From positions 1 to 18,893 of the forward strand of contig JASHWA010000195.1 in the NCBI GenBank assembly GCA_030044325.1: a DNA stretch of 18,893 nucleotides, in the 5' to 3' direction. Positions 1 to 9,508 of the stretch are shown in pieces. Made by a program: the position numbers and the translations under genes. This DNA comes from Bryobacteraceae bacterium. GTDB taxonomy: Bacteria; Acidobacteriota; Terriglobia; Bryobacterales; Bryobacteraceae. The stretch's first letter is position 1; each line of letters opens with the position of its first letter. Under the pieces are notes generated by a model. The model saw only the letters and a list, made by a program, of their open reading frames with translations, had not been told where the DNA came from and did not search any database.

Positions 1-1257
1 GCGTCGATGATGCCGCGCGCGGGAGGGCAGTACGTGTACCTGCGCGAGGCGTTTTCGCCGCTGTGGGGATTTTTGTATGGCTGGACGCTGTTTTTAGTGA
101 TCCAGGCGGGGACCATCGCGGCGGTCGCGGTGGGATTCGCGCGATTCCTGGGGATCTTGTGGCCGGTGGTGAACGAGGCGAATTACATTATTCCGCCGTT
201 TCAGGTGCTGCCCGGCTACGCGTTGTCGCTTTCGACGGCGCAACTGACGGGGCTGATGGTGATCGCGCTGCTGACGTTCACCAACACGCGCGGATTGCAG
301 TACGGAAAGATCGTGCAGAACGTTTTCACCACGGCGAAAGTGGGGGCGCTGGCGGCGCTGATCGTGCTGGGGCTGTTTTTCGGCGTGAATGCGGCCGCGG
401 TTAACGCGAATTTCGGCGCGAATTTCTGGCGGTCAAGCGGGGTGGAGCCGATTGCGGCGGGACTGTCCGCGATCACGGCGTTCGGTCTGTTCGCGGCGAT
501 CTGCGTTTCGCAGACCGGATCGATGTTCGCGGCGGATGCGTGGAACAACATCACGTTCACGGCGGGCGAAGTGAAGGAGCCCAAGCGCAACATTCCGCTT
601 TCGCTGGTGCTCGGGACGGGGACCGTGATCGGGCTGTATCTGCTGGCGAATGTCGCTTACCTGCTGACGCTGCCGATGCGCGAAATCCAGCACGCGTCGG
701 CGGATCGGGTGGGGACGGCGACGCTCAACGTGATTTTTCCGGGGCATGGCGCGACGCTGATGGCGATCGCGATCATGATTTCGACGTTCGGGTGCATTAA
801 CGGGCTGATTCTCGCCGGGGCGCGCGCGGCGTATGCCATGGCTCGCGATAAGTTGTTTTTCCGGCCGGCGTATTCGCTGAATCGGGCGAAGGTTCCGGCG
901 TGGGCTCTGGTGCTGCAAGGCGCGTGGGCGGCGTTTCTGGTGCTGCCGCGGACGTTCGATGCGAAGACGAAAGCGTATGGAAATCTGTACAGCGATCTGC
1001 TCGATTACGTGATTTCGGCGGCGCTGATCTTTTATATTTTGACGGTGGGAGGGATTTTCCGGCTGCGGGCGACGAGGCCGGATGCGGAGCGGCCGTATCG
1101 CGCGTTCGGGTATCCGGCGATTCCGGCGCTGTATATTCTGGGCGCGGCGGTGATTCTCACGATTCTGTTCATTTATAAACCGTCGAGCACGTGGCCGGGA
1201 GTGGTGATCGTGCTGGTCGGGGTTCCGGTGTACTGGATGTTCCGGCGGGCGCAGTGA
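1..1257 (+). CDS. APC-superfamily amino acid permease (5' partial)
   Basis: Integral membrane transporter, probably importing or exchanging an amino acid. The frame is open from the first base of the window, so the real start and about the first two membrane helices lie upstream. The first readable residues hold the family signature PRAGGQYVYLREAF, which in APC transporters of the LAT/YfnA/SteT type is in the loop after helix 2. About ten strongly hydrophobic segments follow, for example around residues 17-50, 78-98, 110-130, 150-170, 200-222 and the last two near 370-410. A charged loop, GEVKEPKRNIPLSL, near residue 190 matches the conserved intracellular loop of the family. The C-terminal tail is short (FRRAQ). 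The next gene on the same strand, an ornithine cyclodeaminase-family enzyme, suggests an uptake-and-catabolism pair, but the substrate cannot be read from sequence alone. The family call is firm; substrate is unknown. Confidence 0.9.
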   Translation, partial: ASMMPRAGGQYVYLREAFSPLWGFLYGWTLFLVIQAGTIAAVAVGFARFLGILWPVVNEANYIIPPFQVLPGYALSLSTAQLTGLMVIALLTFTNTRGLQYGKIVQNVFTTAKVGALAALIVLGLFFGVNAAAVNANFGANFWRSSGVEPIAAGLSAITAFGLFAAICVSQTGSMFAADAWNNITFTAGEVKEPKRNIPLSLVLGTGTVIGLYLLANVAYLLTLPMREIQHASADRVGTATLNVIFPGHGATLMAIAIMISTFGCINGLILAGARAAYAMARDKLFFRPAYSLNRAKVPAWALVLQGAWAAFLVLPRTFDAKTKAYGNLYSDLLDYVISAALIFYILTVGGIFRLRATRPDAERPYRAFGYPAIPALYILGAAVILTILFIYKPSSTWPGVVIVLVGVPVYWMFRRAQ

Positions 1258-1275
1258 TGCTACAGAAAGGCACAC

Positions 1276-1321
1276 GTGGCACCGGACGAGTGCCGGCGCG
1301 GCACGCTGAAGCGTGCGCCAC
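1276..1321. repeat. Intergenic multi-hairpin element
   Basis: Between the permease stop and the next gene there are nested inverted repeats. GGCAC (1278-1282) pairs with GTGCC (1290-1294). GCACGC (1301-1306) pairs with GCGTGC (1311-1316) across a TGAA loop. GTGGC (1276-1280) can pair with GCCAC (1317-1321) to close the whole element. There is no T-run after it, so it is not a textbook intrinsic terminator. It may be a dispersed intergenic repeat or an mRNA-stabilising or terminating structure. Only one copy lies in this window. Confidence 0.5.
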
Positions 1322-1336
1322 TCTGTTGAAAAAAGA

Positions 1337-2263
1337 ATGCCCCTTTTATTGACCGAAGCCGATGTTCGCGAGCTGATAACGATGCCGGACCTGATCGCGG
1401 CGATGGACCGGGCGCTTCAGGCGTTTTCTGCGGGCGAGGTGGTGCAGCCGGTGCGGACGGTGCTCGATCTGGCGGACCGGCACGCCTTTTTCGGATTGAT
1501 GCCGGCGTATGCGGCGTCGGGGCCGGCGCTGGGCGCGAAGCTGGTGAGCGTGTATCATTCGAATCTGGCGCGGGGATTGCCTTCGCACCTGGCGACGATT
1601 CTGCTGTTCGATCCGGAAACGGGCGCGCTTCAGGCGATTCTTGACGGGCGATATATCACGGAGGCGCGGACGGCTGCGGTTTCGGCGGTTTCGGTGCGGA
1701 AGCTGGCGCGGCCCGGCGCGCGCGTGCTGGCGATTCTCGGATCGGGAGTGCAGGCACGCAGCCATTTTGAAGCGCTGGCTCATGTGGGAAGGTTCGACGA
1801 AGTGCGCGCGTGGAGTCCGACGCGCGCGAATCTGGAGGCGTTTTCGCGGATGACCGGCGCGCGCGCGATGGAATCGGCCGAAGGCGCGGTGCGCGGAGCG
1901 GACGTCATCGTTCTGGTGACGGCCTCGGCGGAGCCGGTGATCCGGAACGAGTGGGTGAGCGCGGGTGCGCACGTGATTTCGGTGGGCGCGTGCCGGCCGA
2001 ATCAGCGCGAAATGGACCCCGGGCTGGTGCGGCGGGCGCGGCTGTTTGTGGATTCGCGCGCGGCGGCGATGAAGGAATCGGGCGATGTGATCGGCGCGGG
2101 CGAAGGGCACATTGTGGCCGAGCTGGGCGAAGCGGGCGCGGCACGGTCGGGTGATGCCGAGGTGACGATTTTCAAATCGCTTGGCCTCGCGGTGGAAGAC
2201 GTCGCCGCGGCGCACCTGGCGTATCGGCGCGCGGTGGAGACCGGTCGAGGAACGAATTTGTAG
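1337..2263 (+). CDS. Ornithine cyclodeaminase / mu-crystallin family protein
   Basis: NAD(P)-dependent enzyme of the family that includes ornithine cyclodeaminase (ornithine to proline plus ammonia), archaeal-type alanine dehydrogenase and pyrroline-2-carboxylate reductase. The ATG at 1337 is preferred over an in-frame GTG at 1313, because the latter falls inside the hairpin element and the family normally begins with a short strand like MPLLLTEADVRELI. From that start the protein is 308 residues, near the family's usual 310-350. Visible features are K68 in GAKLVSV (substrate lysine region), R111/T112 in EARTAAVSA, the Rossmann loop GSGVQA at 135-140, D227 in MDPGLVRRA near the catalytic aspartate expected for this family, and ESGD near 247-250. 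It sits behind an amino acid permease on the same strand, which fits amino acid catabolism. Which of the reactions it performs cannot be decided here. Confidence 0.88.
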   Translation: MPLLLTEADVRELITMPDLIAAMDRALQAFSAGEVVQPVRTVLDLADRHAFFGLMPAYAASGPALGAKLVSVYHSNLARGLPSHLATILLFDPETGALQAILDGRYITEARTAAVSAVSVRKLARPGARVLAILGSGVQARSHFEALAHVGRFDEVRAWSPTRANLEAFSRMTGARAMESAEGAVRGADVIVLVTASAEPVIRNEWVSAGAHVISVGACRPNQREMDPGLVRRARLFVDSRAAAMKESGDVIGAGEGHIVAELGEAGAARSGDAEVTIFKSLGLAVEDVAAAHLAYRRAVETGRGTNL

Positions 2264-2304
2264 TTCTCTGCACGCGATGGCGAGCTCGCTCGTCATATTG
2301 AAAA

Positions 2305-3807
2305 ATGCGATTTGCGGCGGCGATTCTGTGCATCACGGCTCACGCGGGGGTGGTTCGCGGCGTCGTCTATGAGCGCGCGTCGGGGCTGCCGCTGGCGCGG
2401 ACCATTGTGCAATTGCAGCCGGTTCCGAAAGCGGGCGTCGAAAACAAGCCGCTGACGACGCGCGCGGCTGCGAGCGGGGCGTTCGCGTTCCTGAGCGTTC
2501 CCGACGGACTGTATTTTCTGGTCGCAACGCGCGATCCGTATTTCCCGGCGTATTTCGGGCAGCGGCGTCCCGATGGGTACGGCTCGCCCGTTACGGTTTC
2601 CAAAGACAGCGATTTATTTGCGGAGCTGCGCATGTATCGCAAGGGCGCGCTCACCGGGCGCGTACTCGACGAAAACGGAATCGGAATGCAGGGGTTTGCG
2701 GTGATCGCGTATCGGGCGAGTCTGCCGCTGCGCGCGGCGGGGCGCGGCGAATCGGACGATCGCGGGGTGTATCGGATTTACGGGCTCGATCCGGGGAAAT
2801 ATTGGGTGCGCAGCGGGGAGCATACGCTCGACGACGGCGAAGGGCGATTACCGACGTTCGGGCGGGAGGGATTGCAGATCAGCGAGTCGGTGACACACGC
2901 GGCGGTGCTCGATGAAGACACGCCGGATGCGGATGTTCGGCCGTTTGCGGGGCGGCTGTTTCGTTTGCGCGGGCGCGTGTTGTGCGAGCCGATACCGCCG
3001 ATTCCGGTGGTGGTGACCATCAGCTCGGAAACGGGGCGGAAATCGACGCAGTCGGGATGCGGGGCGATTTATTCGTTTGAAGGGCTGGCGCCGGGATCGT
3101 ACGAAGTGTTTGCGCAGAAGCAGGTGAAGGACGGCGACGCGGGATTGACGGAGTTGCAGCTCGATCACGACACGCCGAATGGAGACGTGACGATCGGGCC
3201 GATTTCGCGCGTGGACTTCATGGTGCGGCGCGCCGGGGCTTCGGGGATAGCGAACATTCCCGTCAAGATTTTCGGGCATCGGCAGGATTTTTCGGAAAGC
3301 GGCGAGGATCGGGAGATTCCGTTGCACGGATATTTGCCGCCGGGACATTGGGAGCTCCGGGCCGAGACGCCGCCGGGCACGTATGTCGCATCGATGACGA
3401 ATTATGCGAGCATCCGGCACAAGGACGACCTGCATTCCGCCGACTGGTTCGACGTGTTCATCGAGGGGCGCAGCTTTTCGCAGGTCGCGGTGACGGTTTC
3501 CGACCAGGCGGCGACGATGCAGGGGACCGCGAATAGTGACGGGAAACCGGTAGCCGGCGCGCCAGTGTATTTGTGGCCGGTCGAGGAGAACGCCCGGCGG
3601 TCGCTGCACGGGTATCGCTCGACCATCGCGGATGTGGACGGGCATTTCAAATTCGAGGGATTGCCGCCGGGAGATTACCGCATGGTGGCGACGTTCGACT
3701 TGAGCTGGATAGACGAAGAGAAGATCGAGGAAACGCACGCGATTTCGGTGCACGTGGATGCGGGCGGGCAGCCGGCGGCGGATCTGGCGTTGTGGATCGC
3801 GCCGTGA
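2305..3807 (+). CDS. Secreted carboxypeptidase-regulatory-like repeat protein
   Basis: A 500-residue protein with a short N-terminal hydrophobic stretch (residues 2-14, FAAAILCITAHA), probably a signal peptide, so it is expected outside the cytoplasm. The rest is built of beta-sandwich modules of the carboxypeptidase-regulatory/Cna-B type. Repeats are seen at about 18-75 (VVRGVVYERASGLPL...GAFAF), 114-170 (GALTGRVLDENG...GVYRIYGLDPGKY), 220-268 (RLRGRVLCEPIPP...YSFEGLAPGSYEV) and 403-465 (MQGTANSDGKPVAGA...FKFEGLPPGDYRM). Each ends in the typical G-L-x-P-G-x-Y turn. There is no peptidase or TonB-receptor domain, so it is probably a structural or binding protein. Proteins of this build are very common in Solibacter-like acidobacteria (family knowledge). 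It starts 41 bases after the cyclodeaminase stop. A specific function is not recognised. Confidence 0.8.
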   Translation: MRFAAAILCITAHAGVVRGVVYERASGLPLARTIVQLQPVPKAGVENKPLTTRAAASGAFAFLSVPDGLYFLVATRDPYFPAYFGQRRPDGYGSPVTVSKDSDLFAELRMYRKGALTGRVLDENGIGMQGFAVIAYRASLPLRAAGRGESDDRGVYRIYGLDPGKYWVRSGEHTLDDGEGRLPTFGREGLQISESVTHAAVLDEDTPDADVRPFAGRLFRLRGRVLCEPIPPIPVVVTISSETGRKSTQSGCGAIYSFEGLAPGSYEVFAQKQVKDGDAGLTELQLDHDTPNGDVTIGPISRVDFMVRRAGASGIANIPVKIFGHRQDFSESGEDREIPLHGYLPPGHWELRAETPPGTYVASMTNYASIRHKDDLHSADWFDVFIEGRSFSQVAVTVSDQAATMQGTANSDGKPVAGAPVYLWPVEENARRSLHGYRSTIADVDGHFKFEGLPPGDYRMVATFDLSWIDEEKIEETHAISVHVDAGGQPAADLALWIAP

Positions 3808-3815
3808 TCAGATCG

Positions 3816-3830
3816 GCCGCGAATGAACGC
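3816..3830 (-). repeat. 15-base element, copy 1 (convergent gene junction)
   Basis: The plus-strand sequence GCCGCGAATGAACGC is the exact reverse complement of bases 8372-8386. It lies 8 bases after the stop of the secreted repeat protein and 13 bases before the stop of the convergently read rpoD. It may be part of a dispersed intergenic repeat family or play a role in transcription ending. Confidence 0.55.
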
Positions 3831-3843
3831 GGATACAGCCGGA

Positions 3844-5607
<1,764 letters not shown>

Positions 5608-5631
5608 CGCATATTGGGTCCTTCGAGCTTC

Positions 5632-7395
5632 TCACGTCCCCGCGCGGCCAAGCTCTCTGCGGAGCCGCTCGATTTCTGCGATAATACCGAGCGCTTCTTC
5701 CATCCTTCCCTCCCGCTCGGCGGTTTTTCCGCGGGCGCGCAGATCGTCGATGCGGCGTTTCCGGAAATCGCTTTCGATCCTGCGCAGGCAGGCGCGAGCC
5801 TGTTCCTGGGCCTGAACGTCGTCTATACTCTCATCGGCCGACGCAATGTGATGCAATAGATCCCGCGCGGAGGAGGACAGGCGGGCTTCGATAGCGGAAA
5901 ACGTTGCCTTCGGATCGGATTGGTGGGCGTTGCGGAGGGCCAGGAAAATCTCGCGCGCGGCGAAATTGCCGATGACTTCATCGGCGAGGTGTGGGAGCGT
6001 TTGGATGCGCGCGGCTTCGCTTGAAATCAACGCCTGAATCAGCATGCGTTCAAGAGCGGGTATGCCGGGGCCGGGATCGGCGGCGGCGGGGGTGGGCGCT
6101 CGGCGCTCCGCCGCGGCTTTCTTGAATTGATCGAGCACCATGCCCTGCTCGACGCCGAGATAACCCGCCAGATCGTTGGCGATGGCGGCGCGCTCCAGCT
6201 TGTCGCCGATTTTCTGTACGGAGGGGAGCAGGAATTTGAACGCGTCCACGCGGCCGTCCGAGGTGCGCATGTCGAATTTCGCGCGCGCGCGGTCGGCCAG
6301 CCAGTGGAAATAAGTCGGCGCGGCTTCGAGACTTTTTACATACGCCGCGGCGCCCCTTTGTTTGATGAACTCGTCGGGGTCGAGCTCGCCATCGAGCGCC
6401 AGAACCCGGACGTGCAGGGATTCGTCGAGCAGGAGCTGAACGGCTTTTTCGGCGGCGTTGGCGCCGGCGTTATCGGGATCGAAGTTGACGACGACGGTGT
6501 GGCCGTCGGTAAGGCGGTGCAGGATGCGGCACTGCGCGGGCGTGAACGAGGTTCCGCAGGGAGCGACCACCTCTTTGATTCCTGCGGCGAAAACGCCGAT
6601 CACGTCCATGTATCCTTCCACCAAAATCGCGCGATTCGAGCGGCGCATGGCCTCGCGCGCGCGATGCACATTGTAAAGGACAGATGACTTTCGATACACG
6701 GGCGTTTCAGGCGAGTTGAGATACTTGGGATTGTCCTGGTCGCGAAGGGCGCGCCCGCCGAAGGCGATCACCTTGCCCGATTCGTTGTGGATGGGGAACA
6801 TCAGGCGGCCGCGGAAGAAATCGTAGTGGCTGCCGTCGTCGCGGCGGGCGATCAGGCGCGAGGCTTCGAGTTCCTCCGGCGAGAAGGGCTCCTGGGCGAG
6901 CCGGCGCACCAGCGCCTGGCCCTTGGGCTCCGCGTAGCCCAGCCCGAACGTCTCGATCATTTCCTGGCTGACGCCGCGTTTCTCAAGATAAGCGCGGGCT
7001 TCGGCGCCCTGCGGGGAGCGCAGCGCGGACTGAAACATCTCCGCGGCGATGCGGTGCATTTCGAGCAAGGCCGCGCGCAGCTTCGATTCGGCGTCGGCGT
7101 GGTCGCTGCGCCGGGGCAGGGGAATGCCGTTGCGCTCGGCCAGCATTTTCAGCGCTTCAAAGAACGTGACGGCTTCGATTTCCATCAAGAAATTGAAGAT
7201 GTCGCCGCCTTTTCCGCAGCCAAAACATTTGAAAAACTGGCGGTCCTGATTGACGGAAAAGGAGGGCGTTTTTTCCTGATGAAAGGGACACAAGCCGACG
7301 TAGCGTCCGCTCGCGCCGGTGCGCTTGAGTTTCACGTATTCGCCGATGGTCTGGACAATATCGACCTGCGACCGGAGCTGTTCCTTGAAATCCAT
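5632..7395 (-). CDS. dnaG: DNA primase DnaG
   Basis: Synthesises RNA primers for lagging-strand and restart DNA synthesis and works with the replicative helicase. The 587-residue protein begins with the CHC2 zinc finger (C36, H39, C57, C60 within CPFHQEKTPSFSV and FKCFGCGKGGD). The RNA-polymerase basic motif region follows at 213-243 (FGGRALRD...PKYLNSPETPVY). The TOPRIM fold is at about 255-345, with the catalytic glutamate in LVEGYMD (E260) and the metal-binding acidic motif FDPDNAG (D306, D308), where many primases have FDGDRAG. The C-terminal third is a helical helicase-interacting region rich in alanine and arginine. Its ATG directly follows the TAG stop of the O-methyltransferase gene with no base between, so translation is probably coupled. 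No good ribosome binding site is visible. rpoD follows 24 bases later. Confidence 0.97.
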   Translation of the reverse strand: MDFKEQLRSQVDIVQTIGEYVKLKRTGASGRYVGLCPFHQEKTPSFSVNQDRQFFKCFGCGKGGDIFNFLMEIEAVTFFEALKMLAERNGIPLPRRSDHADAESKLRAALLEMHRIAAEMFQSALRSPQGAEARAYLEKRGVSQEMIETFGLGYAEPKGQALVRRLAQEPFSPEELEASRLIARRDDGSHYDFFRGRLMFPIHNESGKVIAFGGRALRDQDNPKYLNSPETPVYRKSSVLYNVHRAREAMRRSNRAILVEGYMDVIGVFAAGIKEVVAPCGTSFTPAQCRILHRLTDGHTVVVNFDPDNAGANAAEKAVQLLLDESLHVRVLALDGELDPDEFIKQRGAAAYVKSLEAAPTYFHWLADRARAKFDMRTSDGRVDAFKFLLPSVQKIGDKLERAAIANDLAGYLGVEQGMVLDQFKKAAAERRAPTPAAADPGPGIPALERMLIQALISSEAARIQTLPHLADEVIGNFAAREIFLALRNAHQSDPKATFSAIEARLSSSARDLLHHIASADESIDDVQAQEQARACLRRIESDFRKRRIDDLRARGKTAEREGRMEEALGIIAEIERLRRELGRAGT

Positions 7396-8055
7396 CTATT
7401 TTTTCAGCGCAAGCGTGACGCCGTCGCTCAACGGGAGCATGCTCAGCAGGACGCGCGCATCGGCGTGGAGTTTCTTGTTGAGCGCGCGGAGGGCTTGCGT
7501 GTCGGCGTCGTTTTGATCGGGGTCGGCGACGCGGCCGGACCACAACACATTATCGAGCATGATCAGGCCGCCGGGGCGGATGAGCTGGAGCGCGCATTCG
7601 TAATAGGCTTCGTAATTGGTTTTGTCGGCGTCGATGAAGGCGAAGTCGTAAGTGCCGCGCTCGCCCGCGGCGATCATCGCGCGGAGGGTATCGAGCGCGG
7701 GGTTCAAACGAAGGTCGATCATGCGATCCACGCCGGCTTCCTTCCAGTACGCCCGGGCGACGCCGGTGTATTCTTCGCTGACGTCGCAGGCGACGATTTT
7801 TCCGCCGGCGGGCATGGCCAGCGCGACGGCGAGCGCACTGTAGCCGGTGAAGACGCCGACTTCGATGGCGCGGCGGGCTCCCATCAGTTGAATGATAAGC
7901 GCCATGAACTGGCCGTGTTCGGGTGAAATCTGCATGCTGGCGCGGGGGTGCGCGGCGGTTTGTTCGCGGAGCCGCGCCAGGATGGGCGGCTCGCGCAGGG
8001 AGTTCGAGAGAAGATAGTCGTGCACGTGCTGAGGAAAGAGGAGTTCGCCCGCCAT
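7396..8055 (-). CDS. Class I SAM-dependent O-methyltransferase (caffeoyl-CoA OMT type)
   Basis: Transfers a methyl group from S-adenosylmethionine to a hydroxyl, normally on a catechol-like acceptor, with a divalent metal. From the ATG at 8055 it is 219 residues, the usual size of bacterial members. Motif I is AIEVGVFTGYSAL (63-75), the acidic SAM ribose contact is D91 in VACDVSEEY, and the metal-binding residues are in FIDADKTNYEAYYE (D142, D144) and MLDNVLWSGRV (D168, N169). The C-terminus LPLSDGVTLALKK is typical. An in-frame ATG at 8091 would add 12 residues; the shorter start matches the family N-terminus (FPQHVHDYL). The frame remains open further upstream, but that extension has no family resemblance. 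It is the first gene of the operon with dnaG and rpoD and is divergent from the small gene at 8137. The acceptor substrate is unknown. Confidence 0.9.
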   Translation of the reverse strand: MAGELLFPQHVHDYLLSNSLREPPILARLREQTAAHPRASMQISPEHGQFMALIIQLMGARRAIEVGVFTGYSALAVALAMPAGGKIVACDVSEEYTGVARAYWKEAGVDRMIDLRLNPALDTLRAMIAAGERGTYDFAFIDADKTNYEAYYECALQLIRPGGLIMLDNVLWSGRVADPDQNDADTQALRALNKKLHADARVLLSMLPLSDGVTLALKK

Positions 8056-8098
8056 GCTTTTTTGGATTATGCCATGCGGGGAGTGTTCCATCCGAGTG

Positions 8099-8130
8099 TT
8101 GACGCGTTTTAAACAATTCGATGTTAGAAT
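8099..8130 (+). promoter_or_regulatory. Candidate extended -10 promoter for the small gene at 8137
   Basis: TGTTAGAAT (8122-8130) is an extended -10 (TGn plus TAGAAT). TTGACG at 8099-8104 resembles a -35 but the spacing of 20 is long, so recognition may rest mainly on the extended -10. Transcription would begin about 6-7 bases after the -10, at or next to the GTG start codon at 8137. Confidence 0.4.
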
Positions 8131-8136
8131 GCTCTT

Positions 8137-8322
8137 GTGCAGCAGTTGGACGAGTTCAAGCGGCGGACGCTGCGCAAGCTCGAAGACGTGCGCTGCCCGG
8201 TGCATCACAAAGCGCCGCGCCTCGACTTCCGCGGTCGGACGCTGCGCGAGGTCTCCATTCAGATGAAGACGTGCTGCGATCGCCTGGCCGAGCTGGCGAA
8301 CCGGAAGATCGCGGAGACGTGA
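8137..8322 (+). CDS. Small Cys/His-containing protein of unknown function
   Basis: A 61-residue predicted protein starting at GTG 8137, the first possible start after an in-frame TAG at 8125-8127. No ribosome binding site is visible, but an extended -10 ends at 8130, so the message may be leaderless. The N-terminal half is basic and helical (DEFKRRTLRKLEDV). A CPVHH motif (C20, H23, H24) and a CC pair (C46, C47) could bind a metal such as zinc; this is inference. The C-terminal part (REVSIQMKTCCDRLAELANRKIA) looks like an amphipathic helix. I do not recognise a named family. It is divergent from the O-methyltransferase operon and convergent with the ATP-grasp gene ending at 8386. The candidate promoter and the compact, codon-typical frame support it as real. 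Confidence 0.6.
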   Translation: MQQLDEFKRRTLRKLEDVRCPVHHKAPRLDFRGRTLREVSIQMKTCCDRLAELANRKIAET

Positions 8323-8361
8323 TTTCTGGCCGTGGATCAACGGGAAAAACACTTGGATTTC

Positions 8362-8386
8362 GCGTTCATTTGCGTTCATTCGCGGC
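8362..8386 (+). repeat. Tandem 10-base units plus 15-base element, copy 2
   Basis: GCGTTCATTT (8362-8371) is followed directly by GCGTTCATTC (8372-8381) and CGGC, giving two near-identical 10-base units. Bases 8372-8386 are an exact reverse complement of 3816-3830. The element fills the gap between the small gene and the convergent ATP-grasp gene and touches the latter's stop codon (CTA at 8386-8388 on the + strand). Confidence 0.55.
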
Positions 8387-9507
8387 TAGCAGAGGAACGC
8401 CGCTGACGCGCCGACCCATTCCATGTCGCGGTTGTGATCGACGCCCATCATTTTTCCGCGGCCCATGCGGACGATGGTGGTGACTGCGCGCAGATCGTCG
8501 AGCCAGATGTACATGATGCGGATTTCGGCTTTGGTCGGGCCGTGCGGAGTTTCAATCAGCGGGGCAAAATCGACGCGCTCCTGCAAGATGTATTGCGAAG
8601 GATTCTCGATGGCGGCGACCTGTTCGCGCGAGGGGCCGACGATGACGCCGAGGCCGGCGAAGGAGTAGAGCGGCTTGAGCACCCACTCTTCGAGATCGTC
8701 CGGCACGCCTTCGGCCAGGAAATGCGTGCGCGGAACGGAGTGGTGGTTTAGAAACGGAATGGAAAATTTACTGATGCGGAAGTACCAGTTGGGATGGCCG
8801 GCCCATTCGACGTCGAGATCGTCGCGATAGTCGAACGGCGTTTCGATTTTGCGGCGGACCAGCTCATCGACGATGACGCGGTTGTAGATGCGCTCGATGG
8901 GGATGCCGGCATGGAATAATTTGCGGCCGCGTTTTTCGATTTGCGTGATGCAAACGGTTTTGATGCCGAGCAGTTTTTCGGTGAGCAGAAAATCGGGCAG
9001 CGTTTTTTGGTGATGGGGATCGATTTCGAGCAGGACCACGTTTTCCGGCGAGTGGCGGCCGAGGACGGCGCGGCGGAGCAACGCGGAAAAATCGGGATCG
9101 AGCGCAAGATCGAGTGCGTAGGCATCGTGATAGGTCCGCTGCAAGAAGGGTTGATAGGCGTACAGCGAGGGGAAGGCCTGAATTTCAACCAGCCTCGGTT
9201 CGAGATCTTGCGTGAGGCCGAAATCCACTTGGATGAACAGCGGGCGCGCGTCTTCGTTCGGGACGCGATATTCGGCCGGGACGGTTTGGTTGCTGCGCGC
9301 GAGGTATTCGGGCGTCATCAGTTGCGTGATGAGCTCGGCGCCCTCCCGCGACATGCGATCGAACAAGGCGCGCGGCAGGAAAACGGGCGTTTCCGAGTTG
9401 CGAAATTTTACGCGCGTGCCGCTGCCCTCGTCGAGCATGCGCAGGAAGCGCTGATATTTCCCGGGCGTGAAGCTCTGATTGAATTTTTTTCGGAGTTCCG
9501 GAATCAC
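8386..9507 (-). CDS. Probable circularly permuted ATP-grasp family protein
   Basis: A 373-residue cytoplasmic protein with no signal peptide. The order of motifs fits a circularly permuted ATP-grasp fold, as in glutathionylspermidine-synthase-like proteins. Possible metal and substrate residues come early (D95 in FIQVDFGL, E108 in RLVEIQAF), then a Rossmann-like strand (VVLLEIDPHHQ, 157-167), a second strand region ending IERIYNR (205-210), and only later the nucleotide-binding VLKPLYSFAGLGV (K279, glycine-rich loop) and YILQERV (Q309, E310), then AEIRIMYIW (R330). Such proteins normally join a carboxylate to an amine with ATP through an acyl phosphate. The start is GTG, one base after the stop of the upstream peptidase, so the two are probably translationally coupled. 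It is the last gene of the amidoligase operon. The assignment rests on motif order recalled from the family, and the protein could be a divergent or inactive member. Confidence 0.6.
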   Translation of the reverse strand: MIPELRKKFNQSFTPGKYQRFLRMLDEGSGTRVKFRNSETPVFLPRALFDRMSREGAELITQLMTPEYLARSNQTVPAEYRVPNEDARPLFIQVDFGLTQDLEPRLVEIQAFPSLYAYQPFLQRTYHDAYALDLALDPDFSALLRRAVLGRHSPENVVLLEIDPHHQKTLPDFLLTEKLLGIKTVCITQIEKRGRKLFHAGIPIERIYNRVIVDELVRRKIETPFDYRDDLDVEWAGHPNWYFRISKFSIPFLNHHSVPRTHFLAEGVPDDLEEWVLKPLYSFAGLGVIVGPSREQVAAIENPSQYILQERVDFAPLIETPHGPTKAEIRIMYIWLDDLRAVTTIVRMGRGKMMGVDHNRDMEWVGASAAFLC

Positions 9508-9508
9508 G

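Noticed and set aside
433..1275. Open frame of 280 codons antisense to the permease
   Set aside because: Its translation is extremely Arg/His/Gln-rich without domains; the sense frame has a clear APC signature.
2280..2289. GCGAGCTCGC palindrome before the secreted repeat protein
   Set aside because: Ten-base GC palindromes are frequent in DNA of this composition, and no supporting repeat or promoter was seen.
8056..8379. Extension of the O-methyltransferase frame upstream to 8379
   Set aside because: The extension runs through the divergent small gene and its candidate promoter, and the remaining 219 residues already match the full family length.
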